This document shows positions 47,436 through 55,673 of a stretch of 64,000 nucleotides of DNA, piece after piece. The notes beneath the pieces were generated by a model. The model was not told where the DNA came from. It saw only the letters and a program-made list of their open reading frames with translations, and ran no database searches. Source of the DNA: Proteinivorax hydrogeniformans. GTDB lineage: Bacteria; Bacillota; Proteinivoracia; Proteinivoracales; Proteinivoracaceae. The translations under genes were made by a program, and so were the position numbers. The stretch spans positions 1,240,001 to 1,304,000 of the forward strand of contig NZ_CP159485.1 of the NCBI RefSeq assembly GCF_040515995.1, in the 5' to 3' direction. The stretch's first letter is position 1, and each line of letters starts with the position of its first letter.

Positions 47436-47464
47436 TTGCCAAAGCAGGACCTTTGTACTATCAT
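47436..47464 (+). promoter_or_regulatory. Promoter of the polysaccharide locus
   Basis: TTGCCA at 47436-47441, 17 bases, TATCAT at 47459-47464, 40 bases before the CapD-like start. Two CGTCGAA sequences lie upstream (near 47373 and 47421). Confidence 0.65.
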
Positions 47465-47504
47465 AAACATAGTTTTTATTTTTTGTTTAAATTGGGGGAG
47501 AAAA

Positions 47505-49391
47505 ATGAAATCGCTAAACAACATTCTAATGAATATCTTCGAAAAAATGCGCTTGCTAAACCTAGCTTATAGACAAACCTTACTTGTATTTACTGACATA
47601 GTAGTAGTTGCATTTTCTTTGCAGCTAACTTTTTTAGTACATAGCGATGTGTATGCTCAAAGCTCTTTATGGAAATACTACGCAGTCATTATTCCTATAA
47701 TGCTAATCTCCTTTTGGATTAACAAGCTTTACTCAAGCCTTTGGCAATATGCCAGCATAGAGGAGCTTTTACTAATAGCTAGAGGAACAGTGCTGGGCTT
47801 TACTGCATCATATATAACTTTTAGAATTTTAGGAGTGCAGGAATACTCAGGATTACTGATAACATTTTTAGCTTTTTCAACTTTAGCAGTAGGGGCCAGC
47901 CGGTTTTCTTATCGACTGTTTAGAAGAGCTAAAATGGGCTTTACTGCAAAACAGTTCCAAAGATACAGAGTCATGGTGATAGGAGCTGGACAAGCTGGAG
48001 CCATGGTGATAAAAGAGCTTTTAGAAAGCTCCGAAACATACAAATATCCAGTAGCAGTTATCGACGATGACTACTGTAAAGTAAAGTGTAATATCCACGG
48101 AATACCGGTAGTAGGTACCCGTGACGACATAATAACAGCTGCAGAGCAGCTGAAAATTGACGAAATAATAATAGCCATGCCCTCGGTAGGCAGAAATGAA
48201 ATAAAGCGTATTTTAGAGCTATGTAAACAGACAAACTGCAAAGTAAAAACACTGCCAGGTATGTACGAACTTATAGATGGCAAGATAGACATAAATAAAA
48301 TCCGAGATGTAGAAATCGAAGACTTACTAGGAAGAGATCCGGTCGAGGTTAACCTTGGAGAAATCTCCGATTACATCTATGATGAAACAGTGCTAGTTAC
48401 AGGTGGCGGAGGCTCCATTGGATCAGAACTATGCCGACAAATTTCCAAATTTGCTCCTAAAAAACTGATCATTCTAGACAACTACGAAAACAACGCCTAC
48501 GACATACAACAAGAACTAAAAAGACAACACAAAACCAAACTAGACATGGAAGTAATAATTGCCTCCATTAGAGAAAAGGAAAGAGTAGAAGAAATCTTTA
48601 GTACATACAAACCAAATGTCATATTCCATGCCGCAGCCCATAAACATGTGCCGCTCATGGAAAAAAGTCCACTAGAAGCTATAAAAAACAACGTCTTTGG
48701 CACCCAAAACGTTGTAAATGCAGCTCACAAGCATAAGGCCAAAAGATTTGTGCTGATATCAACGGACAAAGCTGTTAACCCAACAAATATAATGGGAGCG
48801 ACAAAACGCCTAGCAGAAAAAATCATCCAAACCATGGATAAGCAAAGCGAAACAGAGTTTGTAGCAGTGCGATTTGGAAACGTCTTAGGCAGTAACGGCA
48901 GCGTAATCCCGCTATTTAAAAAGCAAATAGCAGAAGGTGGCCCAGTAACAGTAACCCACCCAAAGATAACTAGATTCTTTATGACAATACCAGAAGCTGT
49001 CCAGCTAGTTATCCAAGCTGGATCCATGGCAAAAGGTGGGGAAATTTTTGTGCTGGACATGGGCGAACCTGTAAAAATTGCCGACCTTGCAAAAGATTTA
49101 ATTAGCCTATCAGGCTTCGATCCGGATAATGAAATCGAAATAAAGTTTTCAGGCCTAAGACCAGGGGAAAAGCTTTATGAAGAGCTTCTAATGGATGAAG
49201 AAGGCTTAAAATCGACATATCATGAAAAAATCTTTGTAGGTAAGCCCTTAATCTCAAACCCACAAGAAATTCTAGAAACACTTAAATACCTAAGAAAACT
49301 AGCAGAAAAGGGAGAGCAACTTCCTTCGCTAGAAATATTAAAAACATTAGTACCTACATATCAAAAACAACAAATCAAAAAAACAAACTAA
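47505..49391 (+). CDS. Nucleotide-sugar dehydratase/epimerase, CapD/PglF type
   Basis: 628 residues from the ATG at 47505 (GGGGGAG upstream); the in-frame ATG at 47409 would include the promoter. Four TM helices (about 20-140), a CoA-binding-like Rossmann domain (about 150-270) and a C-terminal extended SDR domain with VLVTGGGGSIGSELCRQ, HAAAHKHVPLMEKSP and STDKAVNPTNIMGATKR (the Met in place of Tyr is usual in this family). It probably makes a 4-keto-6-deoxy sugar from UDP-GlcNAc for the DegT aminotransferase at 50583. Confidence 0.94.
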   Translation: MKSLNNILMNIFEKMRLLNLAYRQTLLVFTDIVVVAFSLQLTFLVHSDVYAQSSLWKYYAVIIPIMLISFWINKLYSSLWQYASIEELLLIARGTVLGFTASYITFRILGVQEYSGLLITFLAFSTLAVGASRFSYRLFRRAKMGFTAKQFQRYRVMVIGAGQAGAMVIKELLESSETYKYPVAVIDDDYCKVKCNIHGIPVVGTRDDIITAAEQLKIDEIIIAMPSVGRNEIKRILELCKQTNCKVKTLPGMYELIDGKIDINKIRDVEIEDLLGRDPVEVNLGEISDYIYDETVLVTGGGGSIGSELCRQISKFAPKKLIILDNYENNAYDIQQELKRQHKTKLDMEVIIASIREKERVEEIFSTYKPNVIFHAAAHKHVPLMEKSPLEAIKNNVFGTQNVVNAAHKHKAKRFVLISTDKAVNPTNIMGATKRLAEKIIQTMDKQSETEFVAVRFGNVLGSNGSVIPLFKKQIAEGGPVTVTHPKITRFFMTIPEAVQLVIQAGSMAKGGEIFVLDMGEPVKIADLAKDLISLSGFDPDNEIEIKFSGLRPGEKLYEELLMDEEGLKSTYHEKIFVGKPLISNPQEILETLKYLRKLAEKGEQLPSLEILKTLVPTYQKQQIKKTN

Positions 49392-49412
49392 AAGGGAAGA
49401 GGTTGTACAAAC

Positions 49413-49565
49413 TAGCAGAATCAGAGCAAATAAAAAAGCTGATACAAGATAAAGAATAACTATCAGCACATCATATTAGACACACCACCTGTAACAGTAG
49501 TGACAGACGCCACATTACTAGCATCATTATCAGACGCAACCTTATTAGTGTGTGATAAACGGTAG
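49413..49565 (+). pseudogene. Remnant of a CpsD/YwqD-type tyrosine kinase
   Basis: Two pieces in shifted frames read LAESEQIKKLIQD and then NNYQHIILDTPPVTVVTD, TDATLLASLSDATLLVCDK, ending in TAG at 49563. This is the segment around the second Walker motif of bacterial tyrosine (BY) kinases (IIDTPPV...TDA). The rest of the gene, including Walker A and the Tyr tail, is missing, and one frameshift lies near 49450. BY-kinases normally sit next to capD/sugar-transferase genes, so this is a decayed member of the locus. Confidence 0.78.
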
Positions 49566-49780
49566 TTAAACGATAGTTAAACTGTAGTGAAACAGTAGTT
49601 AAGCAATTGCAAAGCGGTAGCTGCGCTAGATAATTTCAACCACTGCTCAACAATCGCTAGACTACTGTTAGTGGTATTCCAACCACTGCTTAACTATAGT
49701 TTAACGACTGCTCAACAACCGCTAGACTATTGTTAGTTAGCAACCGCTCGACTACTGTTAAAAGCAGGGGGAAAAAAATC
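49557..49780. repeat. 11-base GTAGTTAAACG-type repeats, set 1
   Basis: Plus-strand-oriented units such as GGTAGTTAAAC, GATAGTTAAAC, AGTAGTTAAGC (about 49560-49620) are followed by the complementary orientation (ACTGCTCAACAATCGC, CTGCTTAACTATAG, about 49640-49765). The spacing is close to 11 bases. The set ends at the ribosome binding site of the next gene. Confidence 0.8.
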
Positions 49781-50131
49781 ATGTTTAGCTTTCAAAAACT
49801 TGAAATATATCAGTTAGCCAAAGAAATTGTTAAGCTCAATTACAAGATGACTAAAAAGTTTCCCAGCGATGAAAAATTCGCCTTAACACAACAGATGAAC
49901 CGATCAGCTGTATCAGTGCCATCAAACATCGCAGAAGGCACAAGTAGAAGTAGTAATAAGGAAAGAGCACACTTCATCAACATGGCGTACGGCTCTTTAA
50001 TGGAATTGGTTTGCCAAGTTGAAATATCCCAAGAGCTGGGGTATATAGAACAAGGCGAGCAAGAAACTTTTATGAAAATGAGCAAAAACCTGAGTGTAAA
50101 AATGAGTAACTACCTTAGAACGATGGTTTAG
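49781..50131 (+). CDS. Four-helix bundle (S23/IVS-like) protein
   Basis: 116 residues from the ATG at 49781 with AGGGGG upstream; an in-frame ATG at 49730 lies in repeat sequence. It begins FSFQKLEIYQLAKEIVK and contains QMNRSAVSVPSNIAEGTSR, the signature of the four-helix bundle family found in 23S rRNA intervening sequences and as stand-alone genes. It is related to the Avd accessory protein, but there is no reverse transcriptase or variable repeat near. Function unknown. A decayed second copy follows at 50221, and both are surrounded by 11-base repeats. Confidence 0.9.
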   Translation: MFSFQKLEIYQLAKEIVKLNYKMTKKFPSDEKFALTQQMNRSAVSVPSNIAEGTSRSSNKERAHFINMAYGSLMELVCQVEISQELGYIEQGEQETFMKMSKNLSVKMSNYLRTMV

Positions 50132-50220
50132 CAATGGCTTAGCAATGGCTTAACAATGGTTCAGCAATGGTTAAACTATTGTTTTACGATCGCTCAACTA
50201 CTGCTCAACTATTGTTAAAG
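50132..50220. repeat. 11-base repeats, set 2
   Basis: Units TAGCAATGGCT, TAACAATGGTT, CAGCAATGGTT, then CTCAACTACTG in the opposite sense. It lies between the intact gene and its pseudogene copy. Confidence 0.75.
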
Positions 50221-50421
50221 TCAGAAGGAACAAGCAGAAAAAGCAACAAAGATAGAGCCCACTTTATCAACATAGCCTACGGATCTTCAATGGAACTAGT
50301 TTGTCAAATGAAAATATCCCATTAACTGGGATATATAGAACAAAGTGACCATGAAACTTTTATGAAGATGAGTAAAAACCTAAGTGTAAAGATGAGCAAT
50401 TATCTTAGAACAGTAATTTAG
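50221..50421 (+). pseudogene. Truncated second copy of the four-helix bundle gene
   Basis: Encodes EGTSRKSNKDRAHFINIAYG and MKMSKNLSVKMSNYLRTVI, matching residues about 51-116 of the intact protein, with an in-frame stop TAA at 50323-50325 and no N-terminal half. Starts abruptly at the end of the 11-base repeats. Confidence 0.88.
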
Positions 50422-50560
50422 CTTTGTTCAACGATAGTTAAACGGTAGTTAAGCAGTTTTATTTCGTTTTATAACTACAGCTCAACCCTTAACCACAGCA
50501 TACACAATTGCTTAACCACAGTTTAACAACCGCTCAACTACTGCTCGACTATTGTTAAAA
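50422..50560. repeat. 11-base repeats, set 3
   Basis: GATAGTTAAACGGTAGTTAA in one sense, then CTTAACCACAGTTTAAC and CTCAACTACTGCTCGACT in the other, ending at the next gene's leader. Ends nearly identically to set 1 (CTCGACTACTGTTAAAA). Confidence 0.75.
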
Positions 50561-50582
50561 AGAGAGGATGTGAAAGAACAAC

Positions 50583-51725
50583 ATGTCAAACAACGAAAAC
50601 AGCAAAAATAACCGCAAACGTATATACTTATCCTCCCCCCATATGAGCGATGAAGGATATGAACAACAATATGTACAACAGGCATTCGATACCAACTGGA
50701 TAGCACCCCTTGGCGAAAATGTAAACGAATTCGAGAAAGAATTCGCTGCTAAAGTAGGGTCCAAAGCAGCTGCTGCACTTTCCTCTGGGACAGCAGCTAT
50801 TCACTTAGCCCTAAAAGCAGCTGGTGTTGGAAAAGGAGATATTGTCTTCTGTCCAACACTGACTTTTGCTGCTACTGCAAATCCAATAATATACCAAAAT
50901 GCTACTCCAGTCTTCATAGATAGTGACTATAAAACATGGAACATGTGTCCAAAAGCCCTACAAGAAGCTTTTGAAAAATATCCTAATGTTAAAGTAGTTA
51001 TAGTTGTTCACCTATACGGTTTATCTGCAGATATGGACAAAATTATGGAGATTTGTAATCGGCACAACGTAACCGTCATCGAAGACGCAGCAGAAAGCCT
51101 TGGAACATACTATAAAGGGAAGCACACTGGCACAATTAGTGATTATGGAATTTATTCTTTCAATGGAAACAAAATCATCACCACATCAGGCGGTGGCATG
51201 CTAGTTTCTAATAATGAAGAGCGAATACAAAAAGCTAGATTTTGGGCGACACAATCAAGGGATCAAGCCAAGCACTATCAACATAGTGAACTGGGTTTTA
51301 ACTACCGAATGAGCAATGTTGTTGCTGGTATTGGTCGTGGACAGCTTAAAGTATTAGAAGAGAGAGTAAAAAAGAAAAGATACATATATGAATTTTATAA
51401 AAAAGAACTTGGGCATTTCCATGGTGTAGATTTTATGCCTATAAATGACTGGGATGAGCCAAACTGTTGGTTAACAGCTCTGACGTTAAGTGGCAAAGTT
51501 CGGCCTATAGATGTTATGGAAGCTCTAGAGAAAGAAAACATTGAGGCCAGGCCTATTTGGAAGCCGATGCATATGCAGCCATATTTCGAACAGTATGAGT
51601 ATGTCGGTGGAGATGTGAGTGATAAGTTATTCGAGAACGGTGTGTGCTTGCCGTCAGATTCGAAGATGACAGATGAGGATCTCGAGAGAGTTTGCAAAAT
51701 AGTTAAGGGGTTGTGGAGTAAATGA
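50583..51725 (+). CDS. DegT/DnrJ/EryC1/StrS aminotransferase
   Basis: 380 residues. These PLP enzymes aminate keto sugars attached to nucleotides. PLP lysine Lys197 in SFNGNKIITTSGGGM; FCPTLTFAATANPI, VIEDAAESLGTYYKG and GFNYRMSN are family motifs. Together with the CapD-like dehydratase and the PglC-like transferase it resembles PglF/E/C, which make and transfer a bacillosamine-type 4-amino sugar. The stop overlaps the next start (ATGA at 51722). The ribosome binding site GAGAGG is rather far (15 bases). Confidence 0.94.
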   Translation: MSNNENSKNNRKRIYLSSPHMSDEGYEQQYVQQAFDTNWIAPLGENVNEFEKEFAAKVGSKAAAALSSGTAAIHLALKAAGVGKGDIVFCPTLTFAATANPIIYQNATPVFIDSDYKTWNMCPKALQEAFEKYPNVKVVIVVHLYGLSADMDKIMEICNRHNVTVIEDAAESLGTYYKGKHTGTISDYGIYSFNGNKIITTSGGGMLVSNNEERIQKARFWATQSRDQAKHYQHSELGFNYRMSNVVAGIGRGQLKVLEERVKKKRYIYEFYKKELGHFHGVDFMPINDWDEPNCWLTALTLSGKVRPIDVMEALEKENIEARPIWKPMHMQPYFEQYEYVGGDVSDKLFENGVCLPSDSKMTDEDLERVCKIVKGLWSK

Positions 51726-52468
51726 AAAATGAGATAAAAAGTGAATTGAGCCCTTCCAACCTTCCAACTTTCCAACTTTCCAACCAAAAAGGATTTTACA
51801 GAAACTTTATCAAACGCCCAATGGACTTAATCTTGTCGTTGATGGCAATTATCGTTTTAAGTCCAGTACTTATAATTGTTGGTGTATTAGTAAGAGTTAA
51901 ACTGGGGAGTCCAGTACTATTTAAGCAAAAAAGACCTGGGCTTAATGAGAAGATTTTCACCATGTATAAGTTTAGAACTATGACAGATGAAAAGGACGAA
52001 AATGGTGAGTTATTACCTGACAGTGTTAGGTTAACAAAGTTTGGGAATATGTTACGATCAACTTCTTTAGACGAACTGCCGGAGTTGTTCAACATCCTAA
52101 AAGGGGATATGAGTATTGTTGGTCCAAGACCGCAGCTTGTAAGGGATATGGTATTTATGTCACATGACCAAAGGAAAAGACATTCGGTTCACCCCGGCCT
52201 TACTGGTTGGGCACAAGTGAATGGTAGGAATAATGTGACGTGGGAAGAAAAGCTTTCTTTAGATCTTCAATACCTTAAGGATATTACATTCATAAAAGAT
52301 ATGAAAATTATACTTATGACCATTGTCAAAGTCTTTAAGAAAGAAGATATTTCAACTCAAGGGATGGAAACAGCAGAAGATTTGGGAGATTATTTACTGA
52401 AAGTAGGGAAAGTTGATAGAGAAGAGTATAGTAAAAAGATGAGAAAAGCAGACATTACCGTAAACTAG
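51722..52468 (+). CDS. Initiating sugar-1-phosphate transferase (PglC/EpsL type)
   Basis: 248 residues. It moves a sugar-1-phosphate onto undecaprenyl phosphate at the membrane. The conserved part begins FYRNFIKRPMDLILS (residue about 25), followed by the re-entrant membrane helix, KFRTM, LDELPELFNILKGDMSIVGPRP and LTGWAQVNGRN. Residues about 10-22 (SPSNLPTFQLSNQ) are encoded by CTTCCAACCTTCC/AACTTTCC units at 51750-51784, which is the inverted GGAAAGT intergenic repeat inside the coding frame. The ATG overlaps the stop of the aminotransferase, so the extension is probably translated. No acetyltransferase (PglD) gene is adjacent. Confidence 0.93.
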   Translation: MKNEIKSELSPSNLPTFQLSNQKGFYRNFIKRPMDLILSLMAIIVLSPVLIIVGVLVRVKLGSPVLFKQKRPGLNEKIFTMYKFRTMTDEKDENGELLPDSVRLTKFGNMLRSTSLDELPELFNILKGDMSIVGPRPQLVRDMVFMSHDQRKRHSVHPGLTGWAQVNGRNNVTWEEKLSLDLQYLKDITFIKDMKIILMTIVKVFKKEDISTQGMETAEDLGDYLLKVGKVDREEYSKKMRKADITVN

Positions 52469-52522
52469 GGAATAGTTCAAAAAGTTTGCAAAGTGAATAA
52501 CAATTAGAGGAGCAATAGATTT

Positions 52523-53803
52523 ATGAGAAAAATATGGATATTCAATCATTATGCATGTACACCTAAAACAGGACCTCTCCTAAGACACTATTATTTTGCT
52601 AAAGAAATGAATAAAAGAAACTATGAGGTTAGAGTGTTTGCAGCTAACGAAGTGCACTATAACAATAATAGTATTGATACTATGGGGGGCAAATATGTTG
52701 AGAAGAACGATGAAGGGCAACCTTTTGTCTTTGTTAAAACCACTAAATATAAGGGGAATGGCATATCTAGAGTTAGAAATATGCTGTCTTATTTTTTTAA
52801 TCTTTTTCCGGCGACAGCGGGCATAGCTAAAGACTATGGAAAACCTGATGTTATTATTGGCTCTAGTGTTCACCCATTAGCATGTGTTGCTGGCATTCAA
52901 ATAGCTAAAAGGTTTAAAATTCCTTGTATTATTGAAATTAGGGACTTATGGCCTGAGGCAGTTTTTTCTTTTGGGAAAGTAAAGGAGAATAGCATATTAG
53001 GCAAATTGTTAACAGCAGGAGAAAAATGGATTTATAAACATAGTGATGCGATAATATTCACCAAAGAAGGGGATATAGATCATATCAAAGAGATGAAATG
53101 GGATACAGATCAAGGTGGAGAGATTGACTTGAGTAAATGCTTTTATATAAACAATGGAGTTGATACAGAAACATTTAATCAAAATAAAGAAACAAACCAG
53201 TATAATGATACTGATTTGATAGACGATAGTTTTAAAGTGATTTATACTGGCTCTGTTAGGCCTGTAAATAACATAGACAATATTATAGATGCTGCTGTAT
53301 TTTTAAAAGATAACCCTGATATTAAAATACTAATTTTCGGGACAGGAAGCGATTTAGATAGATTAGAGCAGCGTATTAGAGATGAAGGATTAAGTAATGT
53401 CAAAATAAAAGGTTTTGTTGAAAAAAAATATATTCCTTATATACTAAGCAAATCATCGGTTAATATACTAAACTATTCACAGCATCAATATAACTGGACT
53501 AGAGGAAATAGCTCCAACAAACTTTTCGAATATATGGCCAGTGGAAAACCTATCATATCAACGGTGAAGATGGGTTATTGTATTCTTGAAAAATACAAAT
53601 GTGGGTATTCGTTAAAAGATAGCACGCCTCAGGAGCTAGCTAATAAAATCTTAGAGATTAAAAATCTGCCTGAGCAAAGATACAAGTTTTTGTGTAAAAA
53701 TGCAAAGGAAGGCTCTACAAATTTTGATTATAAAGCATTGACAGATCAATTAGGCTATGTTGTAGATACTGTAATGAAGAGAAATAACAAGGAACGAAGG
53801 TGA
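52523..53803 (+). CDS. Glycosyltransferase family 4 protein (WbuB-like)
   Basis: 426 residues with GAGGAG before the ATG. N-terminal IWIFNHYACTPKTGPLLRHYYFA and IEIRDLWPEAVFSFGKV are typical of WbuB-like GT4 enzymes that add an amino sugar such as L-FucNAc. The C-terminal half has VIYTGSVRPVNNIDNII and NKLFEYMASGKPII. It ends 4 bp before the heparinase-like gene, in one operon. Confidence 0.9.
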   Translation: MRKIWIFNHYACTPKTGPLLRHYYFAKEMNKRNYEVRVFAANEVHYNNNSIDTMGGKYVEKNDEGQPFVFVKTTKYKGNGISRVRNMLSYFFNLFPATAGIAKDYGKPDVIIGSSVHPLACVAGIQIAKRFKIPCIIEIRDLWPEAVFSFGKVKENSILGKLLTAGEKWIYKHSDAIIFTKEGDIDHIKEMKWDTDQGGEIDLSKCFYINNGVDTETFNQNKETNQYNDTDLIDDSFKVIYTGSVRPVNNIDNIIDAAVFLKDNPDIKILIFGTGSDLDRLEQRIRDEGLSNVKIKGFVEKKYIPYILSKSSVNILNYSQHQYNWTRGNSSNKLFEYMASGKPIISTVKMGYCILEKYKCGYSLKDSTPQELANKILEIKNLPEQRYKFLCKNAKEGSTNFDYKALTDQLGYVVDTVMKRNNKERR

Positions 53804-53807
53804 TTAT

Positions 53808-55649
53808 ATGATTAAATCACTGTTAAGTGAATATGGAGTAGGTTGGACTGCAAATAGAAGCTTGTATACGGCTAAGTTAAAAATAATGACAAACTTCTCA
53901 TGCACTGAAAGACTTTTTGAGAAGAAAGTTAGTGTAAAAAGGGTTGATATTTTTGATTTCGAATTAGATACTATAAAAGACTTCCTATCAACATTAAGTA
54001 AGGAAAAACAGCAAAGTATTATTGCAGTTGCAGACAAGGCAACAAATGGCATCATAAATGGATTTTCATCAGTAGAATTAGATTATGGATACCCAATTAA
54101 TTGGCATCTGAATCCACTTACTGGGTATGAGAGTCGAAAAGACTTAAAATGGTTTAAATTACCTGATTTTGATAAAAAAATTGGAGACATAAAAGTAATT
54201 TGGGAGGCGTCAAGATTAACCCACTTTCTATATTTTGGAAGAGCGTACTTAATAACTAATGATAAAAAATATTATACTGCTTTTTCAAATCAACTTGAAG
54301 ATTGGCTTAAAAGTAATCCTTATTCATACGGCTCAAATTATAAGTGTGGACAAGAATCAACCCTTCGCATGATTAATGCACTAATTGCATACTCTGTATT
54401 TAGAGAATTTGGATTGATTACAAAGAAAGATAAGAAGCACATCTGTGAAATTGTTGAAGGAAGTTACAAAAAAGTTTTGTCAAACTTTTTTTATGCTCAT
54501 AAGTGTATAAAGAATAATCATACTTTTACTGAAATACTTGGCATGATTATTGGAGCTTGGTGTAGTGAGGATAATGCTAGGATAAGAAAAGCATATAAAC
54601 TAATGGACCAAGAGATAGTTAATCAGTTCTTCCCTGATGGAGGGTTTAATCAATATTCTTTTAATTATCATAGATTTACTTTGCAAATTCTTGAGGCTTT
54701 ATTTAAAATCAGTGAAAAGACAGGTATCCAGATAACGGAAACTGAAAGAATAAAAAAAAGTATTTTACTGCTTTACCATGTACAAGCAGAAAATGGTGAT
54801 GTTCCTAATTATGGTTCAAATGATGGGGCATTAATTTTTCCTCTTTCAACTTGCGGATATAGAGATTTTAGACCAGTATTGAATACTATGTATGGCTTAA
54901 TATCAGGAAAAAAACTCTATGAGAAAGGTCCATATGACGAGGAGCTACTATGGTTTTTTGGTTCCGCAGATTTACCAGTAGAGAAAATAACTCCTAAAAG
55001 TATAGCTTTTGATTATACAGGATTCTATGTTTTACGACATGAAAAAGGTTTTCTTATGACATGCTTACAAGACTATGGGTCTAGGCCGGCACACATGGAC
55101 CAGCTTCATATAGATCTTTGGCATAAAGGCATTAACATCTTATGTGATAGTGGTACGTATTCTTACGCTAGTGAACTAGGAAAGGAACTGTCTTCTACAA
55201 TAGGGCATAATACAGTGAAAATACCTAGTATAGAGCAGATGAATAAGAGGGGAGCTTTTTTAGTAACTGATTGGACAAAACGAGAACAGTTTACCCATTC
55301 AGAGTTTGAATTTAAGGGAAAGGTTAGTTCTCAAAATGGGTATAGCCATTCAAGAAAGGTCATCAGGTTACAAAATGGGTATTTGATTAAGGATAAAGTG
55401 ACTGGTGAATCCGAGGTTTGTGAGTTCGTCTTCAACACGCCTTGTGATGTACGTGTTAACGAGAATGGTTTTATATTACTAAGGAACAATCATAAGATTG
55501 CTTCGATAGATATTGAAGGTGATATTGATATAACGGAATCTTTTAGGAGCCTTTATTATATGAGAAAAGAAAAGATTAACAGAGTACGAGTAATACAAAG
55601 CATGCAAAATGGCATATGCCATGCAAAATATGAGATAAGTTTATACTAA
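53808..55649 (+). CDS. Heparinase II/III family protein
   Basis: 613 residues without a signal peptide. An alpha/alpha toroid (about 90-360; WEASRLTHFLYFGRAYLIT, NNHTFTEILGM) precedes a beta-sandwich (about 390-610) with HMDQLHIDLWHKGINILCDSGTYSY, where His and Tyr positions of the lyase family are seen. Such proteins are often found in O-antigen and capsule loci; secreted members cut acidic polysaccharides, but this one looks cytoplasmic, so its role is unclear. Possible editing or turnover of the uronic-acid polymer implied by the WecC gene downstream. Confidence 0.88.
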   Translation: MIKSLLSEYGVGWTANRSLYTAKLKIMTNFSCTERLFEKKVSVKRVDIFDFELDTIKDFLSTLSKEKQQSIIAVADKATNGIINGFSSVELDYGYPINWHLNPLTGYESRKDLKWFKLPDFDKKIGDIKVIWEASRLTHFLYFGRAYLITNDKKYYTAFSNQLEDWLKSNPYSYGSNYKCGQESTLRMINALIAYSVFREFGLITKKDKKHICEIVEGSYKKVLSNFFYAHKCIKNNHTFTEILGMIIGAWCSEDNARIRKAYKLMDQEIVNQFFPDGGFNQYSFNYHRFTLQILEALFKISEKTGIQITETERIKKSILLLYHVQAENGDVPNYGSNDGALIFPLSTCGYRDFRPVLNTMYGLISGKKLYEKGPYDEELLWFFGSADLPVEKITPKSIAFDYTGFYVLRHEKGFLMTCLQDYGSRPAHMDQLHIDLWHKGINILCDSGTYSYASELGKELSSTIGHNTVKIPSIEQMNKRGAFLVTDWTKREQFTHSEFEFKGKVSSQNGYSHSRKVIRLQNGYLIKDKVTGESEVCEFVFNTPCDVRVNENGFILLRNNHKIASIDIEGDIDITESFRSLYYMRKEKINRVRVIQSMQNGICHAKYEISLY

Positions 55650-55673
55650 ATAATTATTGATGGGGGAATGAAA

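Noticed and set aside
49781-50131. Diversity-generating retroelement, suggested by the Avd-like four-helix protein
   Set aside because: No reverse transcriptase and no template/variable repeat pair with A-specific changes was found nearby.
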